A DNA stretch of 64,000 nt, from contig NC_135222.1 in assembly GCF_052324685.1 (NCBI RefSeq), positions 10,461,873 through 10,525,872 on the forward strand. The letters are read 5' to 3'. The stretch's first letter is position 1. Each line of letters opens with the position of its first letter. Origin of the DNA: Brachyhypopomus gauderio (lineage: Eukaryota; Chordata; Actinopteri; Gymnotiformes; Hypopomidae). Below the pieces are notes generated by a model. That model was given only the letters and a program-made list of their open reading frames with translations, did no database searches and had not been told where the DNA came from. Position numbers and translations under genes: made by a program. Shown here one piece after another: positions 14,001 to 23,556 of the stretch.

Positions 14001-14120
14001 CAGGAGGCTGATGTACAAAGTCTGGCCAGTTCAAAGAAGAGCATCATGGCATTATCTGATGGAGGAAAGCTCTTCCGTACTGATTTGGAAATTGTGCTGT
14101 GCAAGGAGCCCTTTGTCTGA
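6938..14120 (+). CDS. calb2: Calretinin (calbindin 2), EF-hand calcium buffer
   Basis: Eleven coding exons join in frame to 271 aa, the same length as human calretinin: 6938-7031, 9014-9090, 9509-9598, 11411-11491, 11926-11982, 12076-12153, 12421-12476, 12597-12636, 13376-13429, 13571-13642, 14004-14120. All introns are GT-AG. Calretinin is a cytosolic calcium buffer and sensor of neurons. Five EF-hand loops are canonical: [48 protein letters not shown] and [12 protein letters not shown]. The sixth ([13 protein letters not shown]) is degenerate, as usual in the calbindin family. The N-terminus ([10 protein letters not shown]) and inter-hand motif [12 protein letters not shown] favour calretinin over calbindin-D28k. 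Reading through the last exon-10 donor (ATG|GTGACT) gives a short alternative tail ending VTNVA. Introns hold a TA repeat, a G-rich MITE, Tc1 debris and GT arrays. An AATAAA at 14638-14643 may end the transcript. Teleosts often have two calb2 copies; which one this is cannot be told. Confidence 0.97.
7245..7290. repeat. (GTT)n microsatellite in calb2 intron 1
   Basis: A short array of about nine GTT units, with one interruption (gtggttggt), lies in the first calb2 intron. No function is evident. Confidence 0.8.
7428..7572. repeat. Interrupted (TA)n array in calb2 intron 1
   Basis: A long TA run of about 84 bp is followed by shorter TA blocks separated by AGTG. The block-plus-AGTG pattern repeats three times, so it is a higher-order repeat of a microsatellite. 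It lies in the 2-kb first intron of calb2. Confidence 0.9.
8318..8651. mobile_element. G-rich MITE with 13-bp inverted ends
   Basis: The element starts GGACGTAGTTTTG and ends with the exact complement CAAAACTACGTCC. Inside are G runs of up to about 21 and several copies of an agtGGGGGGGACA motif. A near-perfect G7ACATGTC7 palindrome lies at about 8609-8628. No coding frame and no clear target duplication are visible. It resembles a palindromic DNA transposon derivative; superfamily is unassigned. Confidence 0.6.
11563..11840 (+). mobile_element. Tc1-like transposon 5' fragment in calb2 intron 4
   Basis: The sequence beginning ACTATATTGCCAAAAGTA and continuing through the GGTGTTCCACTCATTTCCAT and GAAAGAATGGGT blocks matches the known left end and transposase start of a fish Tc1-like element. 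The fragment breaks off within the N-terminal helix-turn-helix region and carries indels, so it is dead. It lies just upstream of exon 5. Family assignment is from recognition of the terminal sequence. Confidence 0.7.
12501..12566. repeat. (GT)n microsatellite in calb2 intron 7
   Basis: About 33 GT units fill most of the 120-bp intron between exons 12421-12476 and 12597-12636. The 3' splice site lies only 30 nt beyond the array, so repeat length directly sets intron length. Confidence 0.95.
13914..13997. repeat. (GT)n microsatellite abutting calb2 exon 11 acceptor
   Basis: About 41 TG units end six bases before the first base of the last coding exon (acceptor taaacag|GAGG at 14003/14004). 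The normal pyrimidine tract is replaced by alternating TG. Frames through the array give Val-Cys or His-Thr repeats and are not genes. Confidence 0.95.
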
Positions 14121-15486
14121 TTTCTGACCTATTCTCACTTATGCTCTCTGACCTCGGATACTTTACTCCCCTCAAGCCTTTTTATCCAATCCTGGTGTAT
14201 GTCCTTGCCCCACCACTTCCCTGTCCAATCAGGGAATCAAACATGCATAAGCTTTCTGATCTCTTAGGGCTTATCCCTCCCTGAAATGTGGCATCCTGAT
14301 ATATGTTCACATCTAGCTTGTATTTTTAATATTAGAACTGATTGTGATGGTATAGAAATGGATATGCATATATAATTTGTTTTTTGGTTATCTATGCTGT
14401 CTAAATTTGTTTTAATGAAATGCTTTTTAGTGAAACTATCCTTCTGAAGTGCAGAGGACCAATGTTAGACTGTGTTGTACTGGACTGTACTGGAGCAAGA
14501 TTACGGTTGCCACCCCCCTTGCTATTTGGTTGTGTTAAGCTCTGGGTTACTCCCTCTCTTCCTCCCCTCCACCAACCCCCCTTGGGTGAGATGATAGGCT
14601 TGGACTGTATTGCGGTTATCTCTGAGAGCATTACTTAAATAAATATTTGAGGACAAATGTTATCCTCTTATGCTTCCACTACTGCTTCATATGGCCATAC
14701 CCCCTCTCTCTATTTCTCTCAACACAATCCTCCCTCTTTTTTTCCTCTACTGTGTTTTTCCTGAAAACTGTATTATAACACCATGTGAGGTTCTGATCTT
14801 CTGAATCACCACTTTAAGTCCCCGCACTATTCTCCAAATAATAGTTTTGTGTTAACCGGCAAACTCACAACTGATAAGAAAACTCTATTTGCAGCATGTA
14901 TGGAAGCCTGTGCTGGTGGGTTACACAGAAATAAAAAAGAAGAAAAAACCTTCCCAGAATGCAGGAACCTTTGTCTTCCCAAGCACCCAGGCCTTGTGAC
15001 ACCCCCCTGCCCCAGCCTTCCCAACCCCTAGAAAGTAACTATGAGAGAGGAGAGGAGAGGAGGATCCAGTGGATGGCAAAGCACACCCACAGTAATGTCC
15101 CACACTCCTCTGACCGTATCTTCGTTCCAGCCTCTGGTGCTTAAGAAAGCACATCTTGAGCCAGAGTTTGAAGAATTGCCAAACTCTTCCCATTTATCAC
15201 ATTTATCCTTCCACATTTATTTCTCGTGTTCAGAGGCTTGTTTTACTTGTTCTGCTTGTACACGCCCTACTCCTCTGACTCAGGTGATGCCCTCATGTAT
15301 AAAATCTTTTTATGAGGCAATACCAGTGAGACTTATAGCTGTTCTAACTAGCATCTAACTTTATTACATGCAGTGTGAGAGTATTAATCAATTAAACATC
15401 AGCACATTCATCTTTGCATTATGTGTTTAAAGCAAAGCACACAAATGGACATCCAGAACCACTAAGTGGATTTAAAAGCACTTTCA

Positions 15487-15865
15487 GCAGTTAATGTTTG
15501 CCTGGTCAATCGCGTCATATGGGAACTTTATATACCTAGCTGACATGCAGATGATCCCGTCCAAAATAGCTGGCATGGCCCGGCTCAAAGATGACTGGGA
15601 TATCCCCGACCGGTCTGCCAGTTCTCTTTGAAATTAGCCAGTCGCCAGGAAGCCGAGCGTTGTCAGCATGCTCAACTCCTCGATGTTTCTCTCTCCAAAA
15701 CTGGACCCAACTCAGCACAGAGTTCCAAGAGGACAGCTCTTGGAAATCTGAAACGGCTTATAAGCCAGTCATCATCATGGGTCAAAAATCATAATGGTCA
15801 CGGAAAATGCGCTCTCGGCGAATTCGGCCATTAGCTATATCTTCCAGTAATGCCAACGCTGCCAT
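15487..15865 (-). pseudogene. Decayed PIF/Harbinger (HARBI1-like) transposase N-terminus
   Basis: Read on the minus strand from ATG at 15865, the frame gives MAALALLEDIANGRIRRER then IFRDHYDF before a stop (TGA). After a frameshift it continues with FPRAVLLELCAELGPVLE, then FQRELADRSGISQSSLSRA and MSARYIKFPYDAIDQ, with another in-frame TAA just before FQREL. These blocks match the N-terminal and helix-turn-helix part of HARBI1-type transposases found in fish. The catalytic DDE part is absent. It is a dead relic, with at least two stops and one frameshift. I did not find its terminal repeats. Confidence 0.8.
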
Positions 15866-18353
15866 CTCCCAAGAACTCCAGTGGAACATTTCATGCATGT
15901 TTATATAATCTAGGCTAAGTGGAAACACGTTGAATAATTATTTCAGTAAGGCAATTAAATTGTCTGATTGATTTACTGTTTAATTGTCTGATTAATTTAC
16001 TTTATTTTACACAATAAGGGCTTACTGCAATGTGTGCGTAAGGGATATCTTAATAGTTGTAATTTCAATGCATCACCTCTAAGTGTCGCTAAATGACGAA
16101 AACACATTAGAAACATACGTACGCCTGAAGAGAAAGTGTCGTGGGGGTACGCACTTTCTCAGCTGACCGTTTGCGTGAAACATAACGTACGTAATGTTTT
16201 TGTACGTACGCACCGTTAGTACATGATGCCCCTGGTTTAGACATTGGACCGTGCTCTTGGTTTCTCTCACAAACTGAATGTTTTATCTGATCATATAATA
16301 AGGAAGTGCATAATGGTTAATGGGTTCTTCTTTATTAAAAGACTAATTTAAGAGGAATCAATCAATTGATTAGAAGAGGTTTTTCCTGTTACATATTTAT
16401 GTATATCTGTATTAATTTATTGTACATGAGACACTTTCATAATTTTACTCAATATCATGTGGATTTAATAGTGGTCCTGACTTTCTCTACATTAAGTGAA
16501 TGGAATCTGACATTTGTATTGTATTCTACAAGCAAAACACTACAAGTATAGCAAAGTGAAATTGAAGGGAGTTGAAAGCTAACATAACACAAGTGTTTGT
16601 TTTTGGTAGTTGTACAAAGGTTTGACAGAGAATATGAATAGCAATCAAAAAATTCCAGCCAACGTCTGTCCATAATTTATGTTTTCCACTTTTCATTATA
16701 TTTTTAAAAATCACTGCATAATTTAATGCAGACACAATGCTGTTAATCTAGCTACCCGAATCTGTTCCGAACCACAGCTCTTTCATAAGACGTGTTGGGT
16801 ACTGAAACATGTGATGCAGTAATAGCAGAAAAATCTATAGAAGTGGGAAGTGGAAAAAACTAAATGGCGAGGATGAATATGCCTGTCAAGACTTCAGTTT
16901 GAAAGTCTGATGAAGCAAAAATAACAAACATCCCTATCTTACATAGCTGTTTAAAACCAACAAAACAAAAATACAGGTCAATGATGGGATAAGTTTTCTG
17001 TAAGCTAAATACAACTGCCATTATTGTACGTATCATCTTCTAAACGGCAGCATCGATCCACAGGTAGGATCGGACAGTTTGGTAACTTTTTCTTCCTGAC
17101 TGCTGTGAATCGCGATTAGAACACCAATACCCATCATGCCCCACTGGATCACATGACTGTCACACATACGGCCGCTACGTAACTACAGACTTCAGGGAGA
17201 CAAAAGAAACCCTGATAATCGAGCCGTTTAGCAGGCGTACACGGGTGTCGGCTGCTCAGTTGGTTGTCACAGTTAGAGAGAGAAGTCTCCAACAGGTCAG
17301 TAATTTGTTCTAGTGCTAATACATCATGGCACGCAGGAATTTCGGGGCCTGTTAACAAATCTTGCTACACTGCCGGATTCTGTTTTCATTAAGTTGTGAG
17401 ACGTTCTTACATACGGCCTCTGTTTAAATGTTTCAGGTCGGGTACCAAAACGAGTGTGTTATCATTTATGAATGAGCTAATGTACTTGTTGTCGATATTA
17501 CAAAATAAAAGCTGCGTCACTGGTTGTTTTAATTGTCTTCGTCTCGTAGCAATTAGACATAAAGTCCTGGCCAGTGGGGCGGGAGTTTTGCTGACTTTAC
17601 ACTTGATGCTGTCACATCACGTTTGACATTCGTAAGGACGGCGTTGTCTTGTACTCGCTGTGAACCTCCCTGTCTGGTTTGAGCCCTTTCACTCCGTGAT
17701 CACTCTCAGCCGTGTGTGTTTTTGGCATTACGCCTATTGATTAGCCGAAACGTTCAACCTAATCACGTGGTTCGAGTCCAAAATTGATGTATTGTTGCAT
17801 GGAGAAATGGTGAAACTTTAACCCTGCCGATACGTTACAGTTAAAATGGAGAAGCAATGCCTGACACACGCTGCTGTCTATAAGCAACGTTGCATTTTTC
17901 GTTTCCTCCACTTTAATTTGCAGACTATTGCACTATCGTTATGATAGGTCACCTGATATATGGTCATGAAAACATCTTTAACGGACAGATTTAGAAGAGA
18001 GAGCTGTACGTGTCACATCTGAACCCTGTTGATTCATTTTGTCTTCGTTAAACCTCTGAACAAATTGTGTCCATGTAATGTATAGAGTATATTGTATAGA
18101 TAGTACAGCATAAGTTTCCCATTAATGTTTGACTGTAAAAATGTTTGTCTTTCATAGGTCCGAATACAAGTTGACTGACGGTCTGACTGCTCTGTTCTTG
18201 ACCCACAACATTGTATGGACGTCCAGTAGACGTGTGAATGCATGTCTGTTTCTGTCTACATGGCATTCTTTTGCCTCCATGGTAAAATATCCTCTGTGTT
18301 ACCTCTGAGTGTGAAACCCATAACCTTTGACCTCAGGCCTTGCCCTCTGCTAC

Positions 18354-18365
18354 ATGTTTGGATAA
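18354..18365 (+). promoter_or_regulatory. Minimal upstream ORF before slc38a7
   Basis: ATG-TTT-GGA-TAA is a three-codon upstream open reading frame 34 nt before the slc38a7 start codon and out of frame with it. If transcripts begin upstream or splice to the acceptor at 18336, every scanning ribosome meets it first. Its effect is inferred, not shown. Confidence 0.4.
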
Positions 18366-18399
18366 GACTGTTGGTCAGTGTGTGAAAACAGTAAGAGGA

Positions 18400-18888
18400 A
18401 TGTCGCAGACGGACTTGGTCGTGAACGCAGACGAGGGTGATTGTGGTTACAGTGAAGATGCCGGTGAAAGGGCGCGGCTTTTACAGAGCCCCAGTGTGGA
18501 TTCGATTCAGCCTACGGGCCTGACACAACAGCGCAAGGGTGGGACTTCATCGTTTGGAGCGGTCTTCATAGTGGTGAATGCTGCTTTGGGGGCGGGTCTT
18601 CTGAACTTCCCCGCTGCATTTAACATGGCTGGGGGAGTAATTGCTGGAGTGGTCCTGCAGATGGTGAGATGCATGCGCAAACACATTCTGCATAAATTGG
18701 TATCACACACTGCACATTGTCACTCTAGATCTGACACAGTAGATTGATGATGCACGTGTTTATTTGCATGTTGTTGTGCTCAAAGAATTTCTTTTTTCCC
18801 CCCCACTAGAGCTTATTAATCTTCATCATCACTGGCTTGGTGATCCTAGCGTATTGCTCACAGGTGAGCAGCTGTACTACTTCCTTTG

Positions 18889-18970
<82 letters not shown>

Positions 18971-21900
18971 GTCATACAAAGCTCTTTCTGATTTTTTAGG
19001 TTAGCAATGAGAGTACGTATCAGGAAGTGATCCGTGCTGTATGTGGGAAGGTTCTGGGTGTCATATGTGAGATTGCCATTGCCGTCTACACCTTTGGCAC
19101 TTGCATAGCCTTCCTCATCATCATCGGAGATCAGCTAGACAAGTGTGAGTATCTTGCATATACAGTGATGTGCTTAAATATTATGACCTGGTAAACCAAA
19201 TAATATCTATGATCTCCTAACAATGGCCCGGGTCAAGGTCTGTGACGTATTAGATGGTTAATGAACAATTAGTTCTCGGATCTGTTCTCGTGTGTTTGAC
19301 ACAACACAAATGAACAGATGTGAAGATCTAAGAGACTTTGGCAAGGGTCAGACTGATGATGAGGGGGGAGTTTGGGTGCTCCCAGTCAACAGTGTTGAGT
19401 ACCTACTGACAGTAGTCCAAGGAGAAACTGTGAACTGATGACTGTGTTGGGCGGCAAAAGCTTGTCAGTGGGCCAAGGCAACAAATGTCCATCTTGTTCA
19501 AAATGGCCGAATGGCCTTTGTGGACAGAGGAGATTAATCAGGAGAGAAGTGTCCTCACACAGTGCATCACATCCATAGACTGCGGGTGGGTGAAGGCATT
19601 AAGTCATATGATGCCTTCTAGTGGCTGGCTGCAGTACCAGTTTGATCCCTTGTATGTAAGAAATCCCTTCATTTCATGAAATGTCCTCTAAAACTTCATT
19701 TCAAATTAATAATCTAATAATTTTTAGAGCAGTATGTCTGCCATTTATTTAAACTCCCCTCATGTTATTATTTCTCTCAATTTATTTCAGTGTTCTCTCA
19801 ATATTTTTCAATAATTTCTCAATATTGATTCTTAAGGGAGTGTAGTGGTGAAGTGATTAACAGCAATTGGCTATGTTGGTTGAACCAGTAGCTACTGTTA
19901 ATAGCTGACAGTTCGTATTGACATTTAAGATGCTTCATGTGAGGTTATCTGTTTATTTAGCTAACATTAAATGAAAGAGTCTCTTACGTTTTTGTGATGA
20001 AGAAATTAATAGTTTAATTCTCGAATACTGTCTATGGAATTTCAGCCAGTATACTCATTGTGGATGACCAGGGATCAATAATGTGTAAGAGAACATATGA
20101 TGTTTGCTCCCTGCATAAAGAGAGAGGGGTCATGCACTATCAGAGTGGTTGGTGTTTGAGCAGAGATCTCGTCCCATCCACATATAGTCTATACTGAGGT
20201 TGTACAGATTTCATTTGCTGCTCAGGTGCACACGAGATGGAAGCTCATATTTCAGCCACCTCAGTGGCTTCAAACGGTCATAATGGGAGGCAACGGAGAT
20301 GTACCATATATTCTTATATACAGCACAGATCGCACAGTGTTTGGAATGCAGTGTAGATGAAGCCTGGTCAGATGGCCTGTGCTAATTCCTGTCCACCATT
20401 GAAAGCACCTACAATGGGCAGTCAAGAGTCAGAATTGGACCTTGGAGCAAAGGAAGAAGGTCGCCTGGTCCAAGGAGTCTTGTTTTTCTTGTCCATCAGT
20501 TGGACATGTGCTCCACTTATCGAGGGAAATGAAGGATGTTGGGTGAGGACAAGCTATTTAGTAGTGTGAGGCTCAGGACAATGTTCTCCTGGGAATCCCA
20601 AGGACAGGCCATTCATGTTGATGTCAGCTTGATGCATGCCCCATGACTAAACATCGCTGTCCATAATGTAAACTCCTCCATAGCAGCAATGGTCCCCAAT
20701 GACCTTGGCCTCATTTAGAAGGATAATGCACCTTGCCACACAGCATGCATTCCTCAATCCAAACGGGTCCTTGAGCTGTTTTGGGGCCATAAGGGGGACC
20801 AAATGAATAGGCAGGATGTCCTAATATTTCAGATCAGTGACGCGTACACACGCATGTGCATTCAAACGCACGCTAACCACATGTGTTTCCTGACAGTGAT
20901 TGGTGCAGTGGCTCACGAGTCAGAGGCAGCAGTCAGCTCTCATTGGTACACGGACCGCAAGTTCACCATCACGGTCACATCAGTGCTCATTATACTCCCA
21001 CTCTCAATCCCTAAGGAGATTGGCTTTCAGAAATATGCCAGGTACAGTTTCCTCAAATCTAACATTTCCCCGATTCACCTTTTAATTTTACCCTAATTTA
21101 ACCTCTTGTTAACTTCTTCTTTAGTTGAAAAGATGTAGTATACATTTCTATAGTTGGTATGTAAGTCTTCCAACTCATCAGGGATCTTGTGTTGGCTGGA
21201 TATGTTTGTGGCTCACTGGCTCTGACCCAGCAGTGACAATAATGCATGTAAGAACTTCAGTAATGCATCACTGCCTGTACTCGTAACAGCATGAGACTCC
21301 ACTACCATAACATTACCATGTACATCATACCTACTGGGTTGGTACACTACACACAAAATATCTAGTCCACTGTGTTTTTGTGGTTTGATTTTGACGGGTG
21401 ATAAATGGGTTTAGGGGGTTGCTGACAAGTGCTGTGCAGTTGTCTGTTGTAACTAATTTGCTGTGCAGTTGTCTGTTGTAACTAATTTGCTGTGCAGTTG
21501 TCTGTTGTAACTAGTGTTTATTCATGCATGGACTGACACTAGAACTCTTTCTAGCATATACAAAGCATTGTAGGGGATTCTTTTGAATACAAGTTATTTT
21601 TTTTGACTGCTTGATCTTTAGCACGCTGAGCGTGATTGGCACCTGGTATGTGACCATCATAATCATCATCAGATACATTTGGCCAAACGAAGAGGTTTCT
21701 CCTGGATTCATTCCAACCAGGTTTGCATTGCATATCACATCGTTCCTTTTTCAGTAGCGCATTATATAATGACCCTGCAGTTGAAATTGAAGCGCTTAAT
21801 CAGGGAGTTGCAGCTGTCGTCACAGCAGTTTGGCCTGATGTAATAATATGAACATTTTCTGGTGCTTCTTCCAGCCCTGCATCCTGGACTGATGTGTTTA

Positions 21901-22181
21901 ACGCCATGCCGACAATTTGCTTTGGCTTTCAGGTGTGTTTGTGTCCCTGAGACGCAGTGTGCATGTGGGAATCATTGTAATCGATGAACCAGTGTTGTAA
22001 TGGAAAGGGGAAAAACATTCCTTTAGAATGATCTCCTTATTGCCGTCTCCTCCCCAACACAGTGTCATGTCAGCAGCGTCCCAGTGTTTAACAGCATGAA
22101 GAAGGCTGAGCTTCGGTCCTGGGGTGGTGTGGTCACATTCAGCATGCTGATCTGCCTCTTTGTTTATACAGGCACAGGTGT

Positions 22182-22230
<49 letters not shown>

Positions 22231-23368
22231 GGGGGGTATTGTAAATGTGGCCTTGAGCATAATTCGGTACGTTACGTTTGAAAACTTTTGTTTTTTATTA
22301 TCGAGGAGCAGTATCAAGTATTAACATGGGATAATGTTGCATCCAAAGTTGTAACTATAGAATTGAATCATAATTTTTTAATAAAACAATATCAAGCTTG
22401 GTCAGCCAGCAGGTTAAAATAAGAAAGGGAAGTATGTATTCTTTTTTGAGTACAATGCAGCAGTCTTGTCTTTGACACCAAATCTTAATCTCTCACGTCT
22501 TAGAAAATGAAAGACATCCTGGTTGGGTAAAGCTGCAAAAGTACCATCTTTATATGTATGTACTCCCTCCCCTTTGAGATGATTCAAGATTTGATTGGTG
22601 CTGCTTTTGTTGTAGGAGTGTGTGGTTTCCTGTCCTTCGGCTCAAATGTGAGCCAAGATGTTCTGATGTCCTACCCATCTAATGACGTGGCCGTGGCCAT
22701 CGCCAGGGCCTTCATCATCATCTGCGTGGTCACCTCGTATCCCATACTGCACTTCTGTGGAAGGTAACCAAGGAAAATGTGTGGGAGTGTGTGCTCATGT
22801 ACAAAGACTATATTGTGTAAATGGTTGAATGTACACATTCATCATGACATTTGCGTAATGGATGTAGTGTACTTTTTGTTGTATATGTAGCTGTGTGTGT
22901 GTGTGTTGGTAGGGCAGTGCTGGAGGGTCTCTGGCTGCGTTTTAAGGGGGAGGAAGTGGACACTGATGTGGTGAGGGAAAGGAGACGAAGGTTGCTACAG
23001 ACTCTCGTCTGGTTCTGCCTCACCATCCTTCTTGCCCTCTTCATCCCCGACATCGGCCGTGTCATCTCGCTCATCGGTGGCCTGGCCGCCTGTTTCATCT
23101 TTGTGTTTCCAGGTACAATCTTCTACTCATTATTAGTGAGTTGGTGTCATGTTAAGATTAACACCATTAACATTCTCAGCACTGTGTCTCCTAATCTTAG
23201 TTTTGCGAGTAATGTATTAATCAAGCTTTGAGTCTTATAATATTGTATTTGGTTTGATGTTTGCTTTCTTTTCTGTAGGGCTGTGCTTAATTCAGGCCAA
23301 GCTCTCGGAGCATGATGTTAGATCAGCCAGGTAAATACATTTTCTCTGGTTATTAATTGTAACCAACC

Positions 23369-23410
<42 letters not shown>

Positions 23411-23556
23411 TTTTAATGGTTAAATTGCTCTTATATTGTAGCTGGAAGGGACTAGTGACATATGGAGTCATCCTGGTTACAATCGGGGCCTTCATCTTTG
23501 GTCAGACCACCACTAATGCCATCTGTCAAGATATCAACCATTCCAGCAGCTTATAG
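18400..23556 (+). CDS. slc38a7: Sodium-coupled neutral amino acid transporter 7 (SNAT7)
   Basis: Eleven coding exons join in frame to 464 aa (human 462): 18400-18663, 18810-18863, 19000-19144, 20897-21041, 21622-21720, 21875-21932, 22063-22177, 22616-22763, 22913-23112, 23279-23330, 23442-23556. All introns are GT-AG. SNAT7 is a lysosomal-membrane member of the AAAP/SLC38 family that exports glutamine and asparagine from lysosomes. An acidic cytosolic N-terminus carries the conserved [12 protein letters not shown]. The first membrane helix follows ([13 protein letters not shown]), and about 11 hydrophobic segments run to a last one ending [11 protein letters not shown]. Other family signatures are [47 protein letters not shown] and [14 protein letters not shown] 18400 is the first ATG of its frame. 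Intron 3 carries Tc1 debris, intron 4 a 29-bp tandem triplet, and the exon-7 donor runs into a GT array. AATAAA at 24867-24872 is a possible polyadenylation signal. Confidence 0.97.
18894..18966. repeat. (CA)n microsatellite in slc38a7 intron 2
   Basis: About 36 CA units occupy half of the 136-bp intron 2, starting about 30 nt after the donor and ending 33 nt before exon 3. Repeat length largely sets intron length. Confidence 0.95.
19160..20800 (+). mobile_element. Decayed Tc1/mariner-like transposon in slc38a7 intron 3
   Basis: The left part (TGATCTCCTAACAATGGC onward, to about 19480) and the right part (about 20360-20760, including CCTACAATGGGCA and AAGGATAATGCACCTTGCCA) match, in order, the start and the DDE-coding end of a common fish Tc1-like element. 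Between them, about 19490-20350 does not fit the element and may be a later insertion or replacement. All frames are broken. It fills most of the 1.75-kb intron. Identification is by recognition of conserved blocks. Confidence 0.6.
21431..21513. repeat. Three tandem 29-bp units in slc38a7 intron 4
   Basis: Three head-to-tail copies of a 29-bp unit starting GCTGTGCAGTTGTCTG are nearly identical, which implies recent duplication. There are no spacers, so it is not a CRISPR-like array. Confidence 0.95.
22178..22236. repeat. (GT)n plus 23-G run at slc38a7 exon 7 donor
   Basis: The intron starts directly as GTGTGTGTTTGTGTG, so the donor of exon 7 is the first unit of the array. The array ends in about 23 consecutive G. 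Homopolymer length here is likely to be unreliable in the assembly. Confidence 0.95.
23371..23408. repeat. (GT)n microsatellite in slc38a7 intron 10
   Basis: About 19 GT units lie in the short last intron, 33 nt before the final exon. Confidence 0.9.

Larger units (their letters stand above)
14121..18399. other. calb2 3' UTR and calb2-slc38a7 intergenic region
   Basis: The first 520 bp are probably calb2 3' UTR (AATAAA at 14638-14643). The region then holds a decayed Harbinger transposase (15487-15865) and a stretch rich in TACGTACG near 16115-16210. The slc38a7 5' flank is in its last kilobase. A 3' splice-like site (ttgacctcag, ending 18336) suggests that the coding exon of slc38a7 begins with about 63 nt of 5' UTR and that an upstream non-coding exon exists, perhaps within 17150-17300. 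I cannot place that exon. Confidence 0.5.

Noticed and set aside
13818-14127. Several His-Thr and Val-Cys repeat frames on both strands
   Set aside because: Translations of the GT microsatellite in the last calb2 intron; similar cases occur at 12378-12629, 31959-32058 and 38001-38405.
21431-21513. CRISPR-like array
   Set aside because: The three 29-bp units are directly tandem with no spacers, within a vertebrate intron.
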